Positions 1 to 9,002 are shown, numbered from the stretch's first letter. The stretch: 64,000 bases of DNA from Muribaculaceae bacterium (GCA_017473615.1 JAFUKL010000004.1:1-64000), one strand, 5' to 3'. Program-made: numbers and translations. Notes: a model not told the origin generated them from the sequence alone.

Positions 1-351
1 CGATTGTGGCAGGTCGCCCATTTCACGATATACACGTCCGCCATAATAATAAGCCTCGGCTCTCTCGGAGTGTGTGCCATTGTCATCGAAGTAGCGAATC
101 AATTCGGTGATTGCCGTATCACCCTTGATGTCTTGATAGGATTTATCGCGCAACTTTATCGACATAAGGTCATAATACCGGCGATTATGCTCACTAAGGC
201 TGTCTGCTACAATATTATGTAATACTATTGCCGCACTATCCACCTCACCACAGTCGGAAAGATGGCTCACTTGCACAAGACGGCTATCCACAGAGTGAAC
301 ACACCCTGCACACATCATAAGTAGAAATATATATGGAATAAGTTTTTTCAT
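1..351 (-). CDS. Lipoprotein with TPR-like helices, 3' part missing (partial)
   Basis: The reading frame starts at 351 and runs off the left edge of the window after 117 codons. The product begins with a lipoprotein signal peptide (MKKLIPYIFLLMMCAGC, predicted lipid-modified Cys17), so it should be membrane anchored and face the periplasm. The rest is helical, and its last visible part (SERAEAYYYGGRVYREMGD) reads like the first helices of a tetratricopeptide repeat. Lipoproteins of this shape in Bacteroidales are often the sensor half of TPR-HTH regulators, but the diagnostic C-terminal part lies outside the window, so function is open. The start lies 20 bases beyond the stop codon of the next minus-strand gene upstream, so the two may be cotranscribed. 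Confidence 0.75.
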   Translation of the reverse strand, partial: MKKLIPYIFLLMMCAGCVHSVDSRLVQVSHLSDCGEVDSAAIVLHNIVADSLSEHNRRYYDLMSIKLRDKSYQDIKGDTAITELIRYFDDNGTHSERAEAYYYGGRVYREMGDLPQS

Positions 352-371
352 TATAAAGCAAGATACATTTT

Positions 372-1004
372 TTATAGAGTTCCTTGTTCTATGCGTATGC
401 AAATACGTTCTATCATGGCATCATCTTTATTTTTTTCGGGTTCATAGCCCGATTTCATGTTTACGCCGAAAAAGCGACCAAAAGTATGCCAAAATCCTGC
501 TCTGAAACTGCCGAGAAATGCTTTTACTATGTTATAACTTGACTGATTGGTTTCCCTGTTAATAAGTTTAAGCAGCATTTTACCTTGGCTTTTAGTCATT
601 TTTTTCATTATTGGCTTATACTGCTCAAATATAGCTTTTTCAAATTGTTTTAGATATTCTTCTTTTTCTTTCTTAGTAGAAAAGGTCTCTAAATATTCGT
701 ATGTTTCTAATAATGTAGTACATATTAGTTTAGCATAAGGAAGTGTTTTTTTTACATCTCTTACGGTTTTCCAATAGAATTGTTCTTCTTTCTTATTTTT
801 GAATTTTTCATGCGGATATACCGTAATAGGATAAAAAACGAGCATAAGTACGGTATCTCCCGTTTCTTCTTCTATGAAGTGATATTTTCCTTCAAATACT
901 TTTCTTAATGGTGAAAGTTGTTCAGGTGAAATATCAAGTAATTGTGCCGATATATTGATTATACCGGTAAACAATAAAATTAATATAATCACCAATTTTT
1001 TCAT
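372..1004 (-). CDS. DUF4294 family secreted protein
   Basis: 210 residues beginning with a cleavable signal peptide (about residues 1-20, ending ISAQ). The body matches my memory of the DUF4294 family of Bacteroidota: a YPHEKF segment near the N-terminus, a run of helices in the middle, a QGKMLLKLINRET motif around residue 140, and a FWHTFGRFFG stretch near residue 170 ending in an acidic DDAMIERI segment. No enzymatic function is established for this family, and I see no catalytic motif. It probably acts in the periplasm or at the outer membrane. It is transcribed leftward, 20 bases ahead of the truncated lipoprotein gene. The gene is AT-rich relative to the next plus-strand gene. Confidence 0.8.
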   Translation of the reverse strand: MKKLVIILILLFTGIINISAQLLDISPEQLSPLRKVFEGKYHFIEEETGDTVLMLVFYPITVYPHEKFKNKKEEQFYWKTVRDVKKTLPYAKLICTTLLETYEYLETFSTKKEKEEYLKQFEKAIFEQYKPIMKKMTKSQGKMLLKLINRETNQSSYNIVKAFLGSFRAGFWHTFGRFFGVNMKSGYEPEKNKDDAMIERICIRIEQGTL

Positions 1005-1262
1005 TATCCTTTATATAAAAGTATAGGTGAAACAAAAGTAAAATAAACATTTCAAAAACTTTCCATAAATCTCATTAAAATATGCAATGATAGATAAAAA
1101 AAGCATTATTTCACTTTTGTTTACCGTTTATGACTATCTCTATTATATCATGTGTGTTTTAGTAAGATGTTATTCTACTTGTTTTAATAATTATAAACCG
1201 CTTTTTAATTCACAAGAAAAATTCGTAACTTGGCTCCCTGAAAAATAAAATTAACGCATATT

Positions 1263-2216
1263 ATGAGAAGTTTTATAAATGTAGATGATATAGGCGACCT
1301 GAACATCGCTGTCAAAGAGGCACTTGAACTGAAATCCAACCGTTTCGGCTATAAGCACCTCGGTGAGAATAAGACCTTGCTTATGGTGTTCTTCAATTCA
1401 TCGTTGCGCACACGGTTAAGTACGCAGAAAGCGGCTATGAATCTTGGGATGAATGTGATAGTGCTTGATGTAAACCAAGGTGCATGGAAACTTGAGACAG
1501 AGCGCGGTGTGGTGATGGATGGAGACAAGAGTGAGCATTTGCTTGAGGCAATACCGGTAATGGGCAGTTATTGCGATGTTATAGGTGTGCGTTCTTTTGC
1601 TCGGTTCGAAAACAAGGCAGATGATTATGAAGAAAAAATACTTCATCAGTTTATAAAATATTCGGGAAAGCCGGTTTTTGCGATGGAAACAGCCACCGTG
1701 CATCCATTGCAGGCTTTTGCCGACTTGATAACGATAGAGGAGTTTAAAAAGGTGGAACGTCCCAAAGTGGTGCTTACTTGGGCACCTCATCCCAAGGCAT
1801 TACCTCAAGCTGTACCTAACTCTTTTGCACAATGGATGAATGCTGCCGAATATGACTTTGTGATAACTCACCCTGAAGGATATGAGCTTGACCCTAAGTT
1901 TTCGGGTAACGCGCACATTGAATACAACCAAGATAAAGCTCTTGCCGAGGCAGATTTTGTGTATGCAAAGAACTGGAGCGCATACACCGACCCTAATTAT
2001 GGCAAAATCCTAAGCAAGGATATGTCGTGGACTGTCACCACCGAGAAAATGTCACTCACCAATAATGCCCACTTCATGCATTGCCTGCCGGTGCGTCGTA
2101 ATATGATTGTGAGCGATGACGTGATAGAGAGCGAACGATCTTTGGTGATTCCGGAGGCTGCCAACCGTGAGATTTCGGCTCAAGTTGTGCTGAAACGCAT
2201 ACTTGAGAGTTTATAA
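1263..2216 (+). CDS. argF': N-succinylornithine carbamoyltransferase
   Basis: 317 residues, full length for the Bacteroides-type transcarbamylase that makes N-succinylcitrulline from succinylornithine and carbamoyl phosphate in arginine synthesis; a cytosolic trimer in the family. The carbamoyl-phosphate loop is SLRTRLST (residues 47-54, the STRTR equivalent), and the C-terminal FMHCLPVRR motif carries the HCLP signature. The long WKLETERG segment is typical of the acetyl/succinyl-ornithine subfamily rather than ordinary OTCases. One oddity: position 90, which in the Bacteroides fragilis enzyme as I remember it is the specificity-determining Pro90, is Ser here (see findings). It stands alone downstream of an AT-rich 258-base gap; no other arg gene is visible. 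Confidence 0.93.
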   Translation: MRSFINVDDIGDLNIAVKEALELKSNRFGYKHLGENKTLLMVFFNSSLRTRLSTQKAAMNLGMNVIVLDVNQGAWKLETERGVVMDGDKSEHLLEAIPVMGSYCDVIGVRSFARFENKADDYEEKILHQFIKYSGKPVFAMETATVHPLQAFADLITIEEFKKVERPKVVLTWAPHPKALPQAVPNSFAQWMNAAEYDFVITHPEGYELDPKFSGNAHIEYNQDKALAEADFVYAKNWSAYTDPNYGKILSKDMSWTVTTEKMSLTNNAHFMHCLPVRRNMIVSDDVIESERSLVIPEAANREISAQVVLKRILESL

Positions 2217-2242
2217 TAATAATAATGAAAAAATAGTTGAAT

Positions 2243-3427
2243 ATGAAACGAATAATAACTATAATAGCGGCAATTTTAGTCCCTGTAATGATTGTATCGG
2301 CTCAAAGTAGAGACCTGAAAACATGGGAGAGCGGACCGTTATCATGGAATGATTTTAAGGGTAATATGGTGATGAAAGGAGTGCCATCGGCATTGAAGTT
2401 GTCGTTAAATACAAATTCTTCAGAAGAGTTAAAAGGAAAGAGAATACAATATAGAATTTCTGCCGAGGCAGTAATGGATAGAAATGCGTCCTATGCCGAC
2501 ACTGCGGCTATGACTGAGCAGCGTTTACGTTATCATCAGCTGCAATTTGACCAGCTTGAATTATTCCGTCGCCGTTTGCAGAGCGATTTGAATACAGGTA
2601 TGAACGGAATAGAGGCAGATAAGCGATTGGCTTATTATCGCAATCTTTATAAAGATCAGGTAGCGGCTATAAGAGAGGAAACCGAAGACGGCAATAATGA
2701 CAAGAAATTGCAGGAATGGGAATATTATACCCGGAAGAATTTGGAAGAGATAGGATTGCCGGCAGCTCCTGAATTTGAACCTAACGACTGGTGTTATGGA
2801 ATTTATTTGGGAGTGGGAGGTGTGTTCAATACATCCCGCATAAAGGAATATTTCAGTGATTGTTTTACTTTCACAGCCGGACTTACCGGAGGATATAAAA
2901 GATTGAAATTGAAAGCTGATATTTCATACGGACAGGTGGATTTTAAGAAACCGAATGTGTTTGATAAGTTTGATGAGCAGCAAAGACCATCACAAGGACC
3001 GATGAACGAAAGTGCCACATATCTTTCCGTAGCTACAACACTGGGCTTCAGTTTTATTAGTACCAAGCGTATAGCAGTAACGCCTTTTGTGGGTGTACAC
3101 TGGAGCGGATATTCATGGAATATGGCCAACTTAAAATGGGAGGAAAATCCCGAAACTCATGAATATGTAAGTAAAGTGGTAAGCACCGAAGATTGTAAGC
3201 TTAAAGATGTGAGTTGGACTGCCGGAATCGATTTGGATTTCAAGGTGCATAAGTATGTTTCGAGTACTCCGTTTTTCCTCACCGGACAACGCGAGCAATT
3301 CACATCATCAATACGTGTAACACCATTCGTCTCATACGCTAAGTACAATGATATAGGGGCAAAGGGTTATCACATCGGGGTTACGGTGTCTTATGCCGGT
3401 ATTGCCCGCTCCCTAAGAATGAAATAA
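2243..3427 (+). CDS. Secreted protein with DUF922-like N-terminal part and beta-rich C-terminus
   Basis: 394 residues from ATG 2243; a TTG six bases upstream is in frame but the ATG gives a normal signal peptide (cleavage near VSAQS). The N-terminal part has a W-x(4)-LSWNDFKG stretch and, near residue 95, an EQRLRYHQLQFDQ helix. Both resemble DUF922 proteins, putative secreted metalloproteases, but I do not see a clean HExxH, so activity is doubtful. From about residue 180 onward the sequence alternates hydrophobic and polar residues with many aromatics (GIYLGVGGVF, VTPFVGVHWSG) as in outer-membrane beta-barrels, and it ends in such a strand. Periplasmic or outer-membrane location is inferred. 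It lies 26 bases after argF' and may be cotranscribed. Confidence 0.6.
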   Translation: MKRIITIIAAILVPVMIVSAQSRDLKTWESGPLSWNDFKGNMVMKGVPSALKLSLNTNSSEELKGKRIQYRISAEAVMDRNASYADTAAMTEQRLRYHQLQFDQLELFRRRLQSDLNTGMNGIEADKRLAYYRNLYKDQVAAIREETEDGNNDKKLQEWEYYTRKNLEEIGLPAAPEFEPNDWCYGIYLGVGGVFNTSRIKEYFSDCFTFTAGLTGGYKRLKLKADISYGQVDFKKPNVFDKFDEQQRPSQGPMNESATYLSVATTLGFSFISTKRIAVTPFVGVHWSGYSWNMANLKWEENPETHEYVSKVVSTEDCKLKDVSWTAGIDLDFKVHKYVSSTPFFLTGQREQFTSSIRVTPFVSYAKYNDIGAKGYHIGVTVSYAGIARSLRMK

Positions 3428-3435
3428 CCCCTTGT

Positions 3436-3466
3436 TTTGCGGGAACGATTGTTTTTAGTAATTTTG
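3436..3466 (+). promoter_or_regulatory. Bacteroides-type promoter for the acyltransferase-secG operon
   Basis: TTTG at 3436-3439, a 19-base spacer and TAATTTTG at 3459-3466 match the Bacteroides primary sigma factor consensus exactly. Transcription would start near 3473, about 45 bases before the ATG at 3520, and well downstream of the previous stop codon at 3427. Confidence 0.7.
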
Positions 3467-3519
3467 CAGTGAATATGTAATTTACCCGTAGAGTGCGGGA
3501 TAATAGAAAAAGCTGTTTA

Positions 3520-4356
3520 ATGGAAGAATCTACGATAAAACCGAAAGTTCTCGATTATGATGATATATGTGAACTTGCTCCGTTTTTCAAGGGGAAAAGG
3601 AAACTTGTGAATTTCCTTTTCAAACTCCTGAAAATGGATAAAGTGAATTGGTTACATGAAAATAATTATAAAACTCCGGGAGCACCTTTTACCAAGGGTG
3701 CTTTGAAAGACCTTGGAATTACGGTGGAAGTGGAGAATAGGGAAGTTCTTGACAATCTTCCGGAGGGTGCATTCATAACCGTATCCAATCATCCTTTCGG
3801 AGCTCTTGACGGTATTATATTGATTAGCGAACTTGCTTCACGCAGAAAAGACTTCAAAGTGATGGTGAACCTGATACTTAATTATATCACAGCCATGCGT
3901 GAGAATTTTATTGCGGTAGATCCGATAGCCACCGATGACCCGGAGAAAAGAGCGGTTACGATGCGCGGTATACGTGAGGCTATGATGCACGTTAAGAAAG
4001 GACATCCATTGGGTTTTTTCCCGGCGGGAGCTGTTGCTAAGATAAATGGAAAATTTAAAATAGACGACCAAGAGTGGCAACCATCGATAATAAGGCTTAT
4101 TCAGCAACTTAAAGTACCTGTGATACCTATATATTTTCATGGATATAATTCCGTGATGTCTTATATTTTGGGTTGGCTTTATTGGCCTTTGCGTTCGGTT
4201 CTTCTGCCTTCGGAAGTTTTCCGTAAACGGGGAGCCACATTGAAAGTTTCGGTAGGTGAACCTATAAGCGTGGAGGAACTTTCAAAATACAAAGAAGTAG
4301 AGGAACTTTCAAAATATTTAAGAGATACTACATTCTCATTGAAGAATAAGAAATGA
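3520..4356 (+). CDS. PlsC-like acyltransferase
   Basis: 278 residues from ATG 3520; an in-frame GTG at 3493 exists but lies in the promoter leader, so the ATG is preferred. The acyltransferase block I motif NHPFGALD (NHx4D) lies near residue 95, followed by a GFFPAGAV block around residue 165 and a PVIPIYFHG block around residue 205, the usual order in lysophospholipid acyltransferases. It should transfer an acyl chain to a lipid acceptor at the inner membrane. Bacteroidales use such enzymes for phosphatidic acid and for glycine/ornithine lipids (GlsA/GlsB); I cannot tell which substrate this one takes. Its stop overlaps the next start (ATGA), so it is translationally coupled to the sigma-54 activator. 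Confidence 0.8.
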   Translation: MEESTIKPKVLDYDDICELAPFFKGKRKLVNFLFKLLKMDKVNWLHENNYKTPGAPFTKGALKDLGITVEVENREVLDNLPEGAFITVSNHPFGALDGIILISELASRRKDFKVMVNLILNYITAMRENFIAVDPIATDDPEKRAVTMRGIREAMMHVKKGHPLGFFPAGAVAKINGKFKIDDQEWQPSIIRLIQQLKVPVIPIYFHGYNSVMSYILGWLYWPLRSVLLPSEVFRKRGATLKVSVGEPISVEELSKYKEVEELSKYLRDTTFSLKNKK

Positions 4357-5633
4357 ATGATATTTCTCCCGACATATTAAAAGCTAAGCAACGCTATTCG
4401 ATAATAGGTAATGCGTCAGCTTTGGTGAATGCTGTAGGCAGGGCTATACAAGTTGCGCCTATCGACCTCTCGGTGCTTATAATAGGAGAGAGCGGTACGG
4501 GTAAGGAATTTTTTCCGAATATCATACATGATTATAGTTCCCGAAAACATAACCGTTATATTGCGGTAAACTGCGGTGCAATTCCGGAGGGTACTATCGA
4601 TTCAGAACTTTTCGGGCATGAGAAAGGTGCATTTACCGGAGCTATATCTTCCCGAAAAGGTTATTTTGAGGAGGCTGACGGAGGAACTATATTTCTTGAC
4701 GAGGTTGCAGAACTGCCATTGACAACTCAAGCAAGACTATTGCGTGTGCTTGAAAGCGGTGAATACATAAAAGTAGGTTCATCGGTTGTACAGAAGACGA
4801 ATATAAGGGTGGTTGCAGCCACGAATAAAGATATGTTGCAGGCAGTGAGTGAGGGCAAATTCCGAGAGGATTTGTACTACCGCTTGTCGACTATTCTGAT
4901 ACAAGTACCGCCTTTGCGGGCAAGAGGTAACGATATATTGTTACTCACCCGTAAGTTTGCCGGAGATTTTGCCGAAAAATACCGTATGCCGAGCGTGAAA
5001 CTGCTTGACGATGCCAAAGACGCCTTGCTGAGCTACCGTTGGCCCGGTAACGTGCGTCAGTTAAAGAATATAGTAGAGCAAATGTCACTTTTTGAGGCAG
5101 GAAACACTGTTGATGCCGAGCAGGTGAAGAAATACCTTCCTCAATATGGCGGTGAATACAAGCCGGCTGTGGCTTCGGCATCATCATTCAGCTATAATCA
5201 GGAGAGAGAATTACTTTTTAAGATGCTCTTCAAGATGCAGAATGACATTGATGAATTGCGTACACAATTGGAGCATGAGCGGCAACATTCCGATGTATCA
5301 CATCATATTGAAAACTCCGGAAAAGAGCTTGCGGTAAGGCATTCACATTCGCTTATGCGTTATCCATCAGCATACGACAAAACTTCTGCCACAAATGAAG
5401 TGGAATATAGCGAGGTGACCGGAGAGGACAGGGAAGAAGTGCCGGTTGAGCATACATCGACCGGAAAAGGTCAGGAAAAAAGGCAGCCGATGATGACTTT
5501 GGAGGATACCGAACGGGAAACTATACGTCGTTCGCTTGAAAGGAACGGAGGAAAGAGACGTCGTGCCGCAGAAGAACTGAATATTTCGGAACGAACTCTG
5601 TACAGAAAAATTAAGGAATACGGATTGGAATGA
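4353..5633 (+). CDS. Sigma-54 interaction-domain transcriptional activator
   Basis: 426 residues. An AAA+ domain of the NtrC family starts almost at the N-terminus: Walker A GESGTGKE at 45-52, the sigma-54 contact loop GAFTGA at 92-97, Walker B GGTIFLDE near 110-117, and a Fis-type helix-turn-helix at the extreme C-terminus (RRRAAEELNISERTLYRKI). There is no receiver or other sensory domain in front, so activity is presumably set by expression or by a partner. The linker of about 110 residues between AAA+ and HTH (270-380) is low in complexity. It would remodel RNA polymerase carrying RpoN at -24/-12 promoters. It overlaps the acyltransferase by 4 bases and lptE follows after 18 bases, a gene order I recall as common in Bacteroidales. 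Confidence 0.92.
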   Translation: MNDISPDILKAKQRYSIIGNASALVNAVGRAIQVAPIDLSVLIIGESGTGKEFFPNIIHDYSSRKHNRYIAVNCGAIPEGTIDSELFGHEKGAFTGAISSRKGYFEEADGGTIFLDEVAELPLTTQARLLRVLESGEYIKVGSSVVQKTNIRVVAATNKDMLQAVSEGKFREDLYYRLSTILIQVPPLRARGNDILLLTRKFAGDFAEKYRMPSVKLLDDAKDALLSYRWPGNVRQLKNIVEQMSLFEAGNTVDAEQVKKYLPQYGGEYKPAVASASSFSYNQERELLFKMLFKMQNDIDELRTQLEHERQHSDVSHHIENSGKELAVRHSHSLMRYPSAYDKTSATNEVEYSEVTGEDREEVPVEHTSTGKGQEKRQPMMTLEDTERETIRRSLERNGGKRRRAAEELNISERTLYRKIKEYGLE

Positions 5634-5651
5634 TAAAATAAAGCTGAAAAG

Positions 5652-6161
5652 ATGTTTAAACGAGTATTTTCTTTCATATCGATGTTGGTTGTTCTCAATG
5701 CTTGCAGCATAAGCTACAAGTTCAATGGTGCTGCATTGGATTATGATATTTATAAGACCATTGCTATTTCACAATTCCCTATACGTGCTGCATTGGTTTA
5801 TCCTCCTTTGCAACAAACGTTTGAAAATCAATTGAATGATATGATTACTCGCCAGACACGGTTGCGTGTAGTGGACTCCAATAATTCCGATTTGCGGCTT
5901 GAAGGAGAAATCACAGGCTATAGTTTAAGCCCTCAAGCTGTAAATGAGGATGCATACGCATCGCAAACGCGGCTTACAATCACCGTTCGTGTAAAATATA
6001 TCGACAATAAGAAGGAAGGACAGGATATAGACCAGACTTTCTCGGCTTACCGCGACTTTTCAAGTAATGAGCTTTTGACTGACGTGCAGGATGAATTATG
6101 TACACAAATAAGTAAGGAACTTGCCGACCTTATTTTCAATGCAACAATAGGAAACTGGTAA
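5652..6161 (+). CDS. lptE: LptE-family outer-membrane lipoprotein
   Basis: 169 residues with a lipoprotein signal (VVLNAC, predicted lipidated Cys18). The SISYKFNGAALDY segment right after the Cys and the spacing of the beta-strands (KTIAISQFPIRA, LRLEGEITGYSLSP, RLTITVRVKY) fit the LptE family of Bacteroidota. LptE sits in the outer membrane inside the LptD barrel and helps insert lipopolysaccharide. Its position between a sigma-54 activator and secG supports the assignment. Length is normal. Confidence 0.85.
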   Translation: MFKRVFSFISMLVVLNACSISYKFNGAALDYDIYKTIAISQFPIRAALVYPPLQQTFENQLNDMITRQTRLRVVDSNNSDLRLEGEITGYSLSPQAVNEDAYASQTRLTITVRVKYIDNKKEGQDIDQTFSAYRDFSSNELLTDVQDELCTQISKELADLIFNATIGNW

Positions 6162-6177
6162 AAGACGGTGTGTGAAT

Positions 6178-6933
6178 ATGGATATAGCTCAAGATATACG
6201 CAAATTGATTTCCGGAAAGGAAAGGGTGAGTAAGGAATGGCTTGACGAGGCTGCAAAAAAATATCCTTACTTTACCTTACCGGCTTTGCTGTATCTTCGC
6301 AACAATAAGGATTTTGAGGGGCTTGATGAGGACGTCTTGGGACGACTTGCTATATCATCTCCCGATCGCAAAGCACTTTATGACATACTCGGTGAAAATG
6401 CCGAAAAATTCTTGTCTTTTTATCCTCCCGAGCCCGAACCTAAGCAACTTGACACCGATTCTACGCTGGAAACGTTTATTTCCACTTATGGGAATACCGA
6501 CGAGAAGGAATTGGAAATACTCAATAAGATGATTTTTAACCCGGTTCCTGACTACGCTCAAATGCTTGCAGCCGAGGAGGAACGCAGTAAACCTACTGAA
6601 GGGGATTCGCATGATGATAAGGACGAACTTATCAATCGGTTTATTTTGAAGTCAAAAGAGCGTCCCGGATATTTCCCCACAGAGGCATCGGAAAATGAAA
6701 TTGTGGAGCAGGAAGTAAAGAGCGAGCCTATAGACGCTCCGGTGGTGACCGATGACTCCATGTTGAGTGAAAGTCTTGCCAAAATTTACATAAAACAGCG
6801 TAAATATTCTAAGGCTCTTGAAATTATTAAAACCATAAGTTTGAAATTTCCAGAAAAAAGTATTTACTTTGCAGACCAAATTCGTTTTTTACGAAAATTA
6901 ATTAAAACAGAAAACATAAAAAACAATAAATAA
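6178..6933 (+). CDS. Conserved hypothetical protein upstream of secG
   Basis: 251 residues from ATG 6178 (an in-frame GTG six bases upstream is less likely). No signal peptide or membrane segment, so it is probably cytosolic. The N-terminal 80 residues are helical; the middle is acidic and low in complexity; the last 60 residues form a predicted helical hairpin (SLAKIYIKQRKYSKALEII) that looks like one tetratricopeptide repeat. I recognise it only as the protein of unknown function that sits between LptE and SecG in Bacteroidales. It is spaced 16 bases from lptE and 3 bases from secG, so all belong to one transcript. Confidence 0.75.
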   Translation: MDIAQDIRKLISGKERVSKEWLDEAAKKYPYFTLPALLYLRNNKDFEGLDEDVLGRLAISSPDRKALYDILGENAEKFLSFYPPEPEPKQLDTDSTLETFISTYGNTDEKELEILNKMIFNPVPDYAQMLAAEEERSKPTEGDSHDDKDELINRFILKSKERPGYFPTEASENEIVEQEVKSEPIDAPVVTDDSMLSESLAKIYIKQRKYSKALEIIKTISLKFPEKSIYFADQIRFLRKLIKTENIKNNK

Positions 6934-6936
6934 GTC

Positions 6937-7275
6937 ATGTACATTTTTTTAAGTATTCTTATTCTACTTGCATCACTATTATTGATTGGTGTGGTTCTTA
7001 TTCAAAAGTCTAAAGGCGGCGGTTTGGCGTCTAATTTTTCCGGTGCAAACCAGGTAATGGGTGTGCGCAAGTCTACTGATTTCATTGAGAAAGCAACATG
7101 GACTCTCGCTATATTCATTGTCGTGTGCAGCATCGTTTCGGCTTTCTTTATTCCTAACACATTAGTGCAGGGCAGCCGTATCGTTCAACAGCCGGTACAG
7201 CAAGAACAGAGTACTCCTTTTGCTACGGAAAAGGCTATTCCGGCAGCAGAGACTCCTGCTGAACCTGCTAAATAA
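6937..7275 (+). CDS. secG: Preprotein translocase subunit SecG
   Basis: 112 residues with the two membrane helices of SecG (about 1-20 and 50-72). Between them is the conserved cytosolic loop IQKSKGGGLASNFSG followed by GVRKSTDFIEKATW. SecG assists SecYE during protein export across the inner membrane. A Gln/Pro/Ala-rich tail of about 35 residues follows helix 2, as is usual in Bacteroidota. Last gene of the operon that begins at 3520. Confidence 0.95.
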   Translation: MYIFLSILILLASLLLIGVVLIQKSKGGGLASNFSGANQVMGVRKSTDFIEKATWTLAIFIVVCSIVSAFFIPNTLVQGSRIVQQPVQQEQSTPFATEKAIPAAETPAEPAK

Positions 7276-7378
7276 GCAGGCATAAAAACCATAAGATAAT
7301 AATAGCGGCAGTACAAACGGTGTAAATGTTGTGCGGTCGCTTTTGTCGTATCTATACATTTTCACAAATTATTCCTTA

Positions 7379-7413
7379 AAATAATCTTGAAATAAAATTA
7401 AAACAACTTCTAA
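7379..7413 (+). repeat. Dispersed AT-rich element, copy 1
   Basis: A stretch of about 35 bases with core AAATAAAATTAAAACAACTT followed by CTAAG, directly before the serine deaminase gene. A copy of close similarity lies at 15758-15792 and a more diverged one at 20883-20912. Function unknown; it may be a leader or a small dispersed repeat. Confidence 0.45.
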
Positions 7414-7422
7414 GTCATTACT

Positions 7423-8628
7423 ATGGAATCTATAAGTGAAATATTCAGAATAGGCACGGGACCTTCGAGCAGTCACACGATGGGACCGCGTAAGGCAGCG
7501 CAGCAATTTCTCGAATGCTGCAAAGGTGCAGTGCGATTTGAAGTGGATTTATATGGCTCTCTGGCGGCGACCGGAAAAGGACACTTGACCGATAAGGCTA
7601 TAGAAGACGTATTGTCACCTGAGGGGGACGTGAAAATAAATTGGCTTGCGGAAACGGTTCTTGATTATCATACCAACGGAATGAGGTTCGTTGCCTATAA
7701 CGCATCGGGCAATCGGATAAGCGAGAAAACGGTGTATTCGGTTGGAGGTGGAAAGATAGTGTGGGAAGATGAAATAAATAGCGGGAACACCGAGAGTAAA
7801 TCGGTTTATCCCATGAAACGCATATCCGATATCCTGCTTTGGTGCGAAAAAACCGGTAAGAGTTATTGGGAGTATGTGGACGAGTATGAAGAGGAGGGTA
7901 TATGGGATTATCTTCATGAGGTATGGGAAGTAATGAAAGCGTCGGTAAAACGCGGACTTGAGGCTGAAGGAGTATTGCCCGGAGGGCTGGGTGTTCGTCG
8001 TAAAGCTATAAGCTATTATATGAAGTCAAGCGGGTATTCAAGTAACTTAAAGAGTCGCGGTCTTGTATATTCTTATGCTTTGGCTGTAAGCGAGGAAAAT
8101 GCCTCGGGAGGAGTGATTGTCACAGCTCCTACATGTGGCTCTTGCGGAGTTCTACCTGCTGTGCTGTATCATCTTTACTTGTCTCGTGAATTTTCGGAGA
8201 AACGTATTCTGCGGGCACTTGCTACTGCGGGCATCTTTGGAAACGTGGTGAAGACCAATGCGTCTATATCGGGTGCGGAGGTAGGATGCCAAGGTGAAGT
8301 GGGAGTGGCTTGCGCTATGGCTGCAGCTGCAGCAAGCCAACTTTTTGGAGGGTCGCCGGCTCAGATTGAGTATGCAGCTGAAATGGGGCTTGAGCATCAT
8401 TTGGGCTTGACGTGCGATCCCGTGTGCGGGCTGGTACAGATTCCTTGTATCGAGCGTAATGCTTATGCTGCGGCAAGAGCGTTGGATTCCAATTTATATG
8501 CGTCTTTTTCCGATGGTGTACATAGTGTGAGCTTTGACCGTGTGGTTGAGGTGATGAAACAGACAGGTCATGACCTGCCGAGTGTCTATAAGGAGACTTC
8601 TCAAGGTGGTCTTGCCAAAATAGACTGA
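7423..8628 (+). CDS. sdaA: L-serine ammonia-lyase (iron-sulfur type)
   Basis: 401 residues, the single-chain form with beta and alpha domains. It deaminates L-serine to pyruvate and ammonia through a [4Fe-4S] cluster in the cytosol. Family motifs: GTGPSSSHTMGPRKAA at residues 11-26 in the beta domain; TCGSCGVLPAVLYH, EVGCQGEVGVACAMAA and LTCDPVCGLVQIPC in the alpha domain, which hold the cluster Cys residues. The gene stands alone: 147 bases separate it from secG, and a clear terminator follows at 8657. Confidence 0.95.
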   Translation: MESISEIFRIGTGPSSSHTMGPRKAAQQFLECCKGAVRFEVDLYGSLAATGKGHLTDKAIEDVLSPEGDVKINWLAETVLDYHTNGMRFVAYNASGNRISEKTVYSVGGGKIVWEDEINSGNTESKSVYPMKRISDILLWCEKTGKSYWEYVDEYEEEGIWDYLHEVWEVMKASVKRGLEAEGVLPGGLGVRRKAISYYMKSSGYSSNLKSRGLVYSYALAVSEENASGGVIVTAPTCGSCGVLPAVLYHLYLSREFSEKRILRALATAGIFGNVVKTNASISGAEVGCQGEVGVACAMAAAAASQLFGGSPAQIEYAAEMGLEHHLGLTCDPVCGLVQIPCIERNAYAAARALDSNLYASFSDGVHSVSFDRVVEVMKQTGHDLPSVYKETSQGGLAKID

Positions 8629-8656
8629 CAGACTGATTTTACAATAAAAGAAAAAA

Positions 8657-8694
8657 GTGGAGACTTCGGAATCGTGGTCTCCACTGTGTTTTTT
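8657..8694 (+). terminator. Intrinsic terminator after sdaA
   Basis: Perfect 8-base stem GTGGAGAC (8657-8664) / GTCTCCAC (8677-8684) followed by TGTGTTTTTT, starting 28 bases after the sdaA stop codon. Confidence 0.85.
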
Positions 8695-8967
8695 GCCGGA
8701 TATTAAATAATCAACTACAAACTTAAGATAGATATTTTCACACACATAAATATTGTATTAATAAATTGTAGATTTTGCTTATGAGTGTGCTGATTAGTAA
8801 TTAATGATTAGTGTTGCAAAGGTAATGATAAAAATGTTATTAGAACAATAGTTTTGTGGTAAATTTTAAGTGTTTTGAGTTTTTTTCTTTAGATTTGTTA
8901 CTTGATGATTGAATTTTGTGATAAAATAACACTTTCAAGCTTTGCTTGGTCAATCTTTTGGTTGCTG

Positions 8968-8998
8968 TTGACAGAAAAGGATAAAAGAATTATCTTTG
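8968..8998 (+). promoter_or_regulatory. recF promoter
   Basis: TTG at 8968-8970, 20 bases, TATCTTTG at 8991-8998. This matches the Bacteroides consensus and places the transcript start at or within a few bases of the GTG start of recF at 9003, implying a leaderless or nearly leaderless message. Confidence 0.65.
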
Positions 8999-9002
8999 CA
9001 AT

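Larger units (their letters stand above)
8629..9002. other. 374-base intergenic region
   Basis: AT-rich. It holds the sdaA terminator (8657-8694) and the recF promoter (8968-8998). Between them I see a pair of TGATTAG direct repeats (about 8791-8811) but no convincing gene or RNA. Confidence 0.6.

Noticed and set aside
4-222. Plus-strand frame at the left edge
   Set aside because: It is antisense to the lipoprotein frame, which has a proper lipoprotein signal peptide.
8817-8824. TACCTTTG on minus in the sdaA-recF gap
   Set aside because: A good -7 match but no -33 partner and no gene or recognisable RNA downstream on minus.
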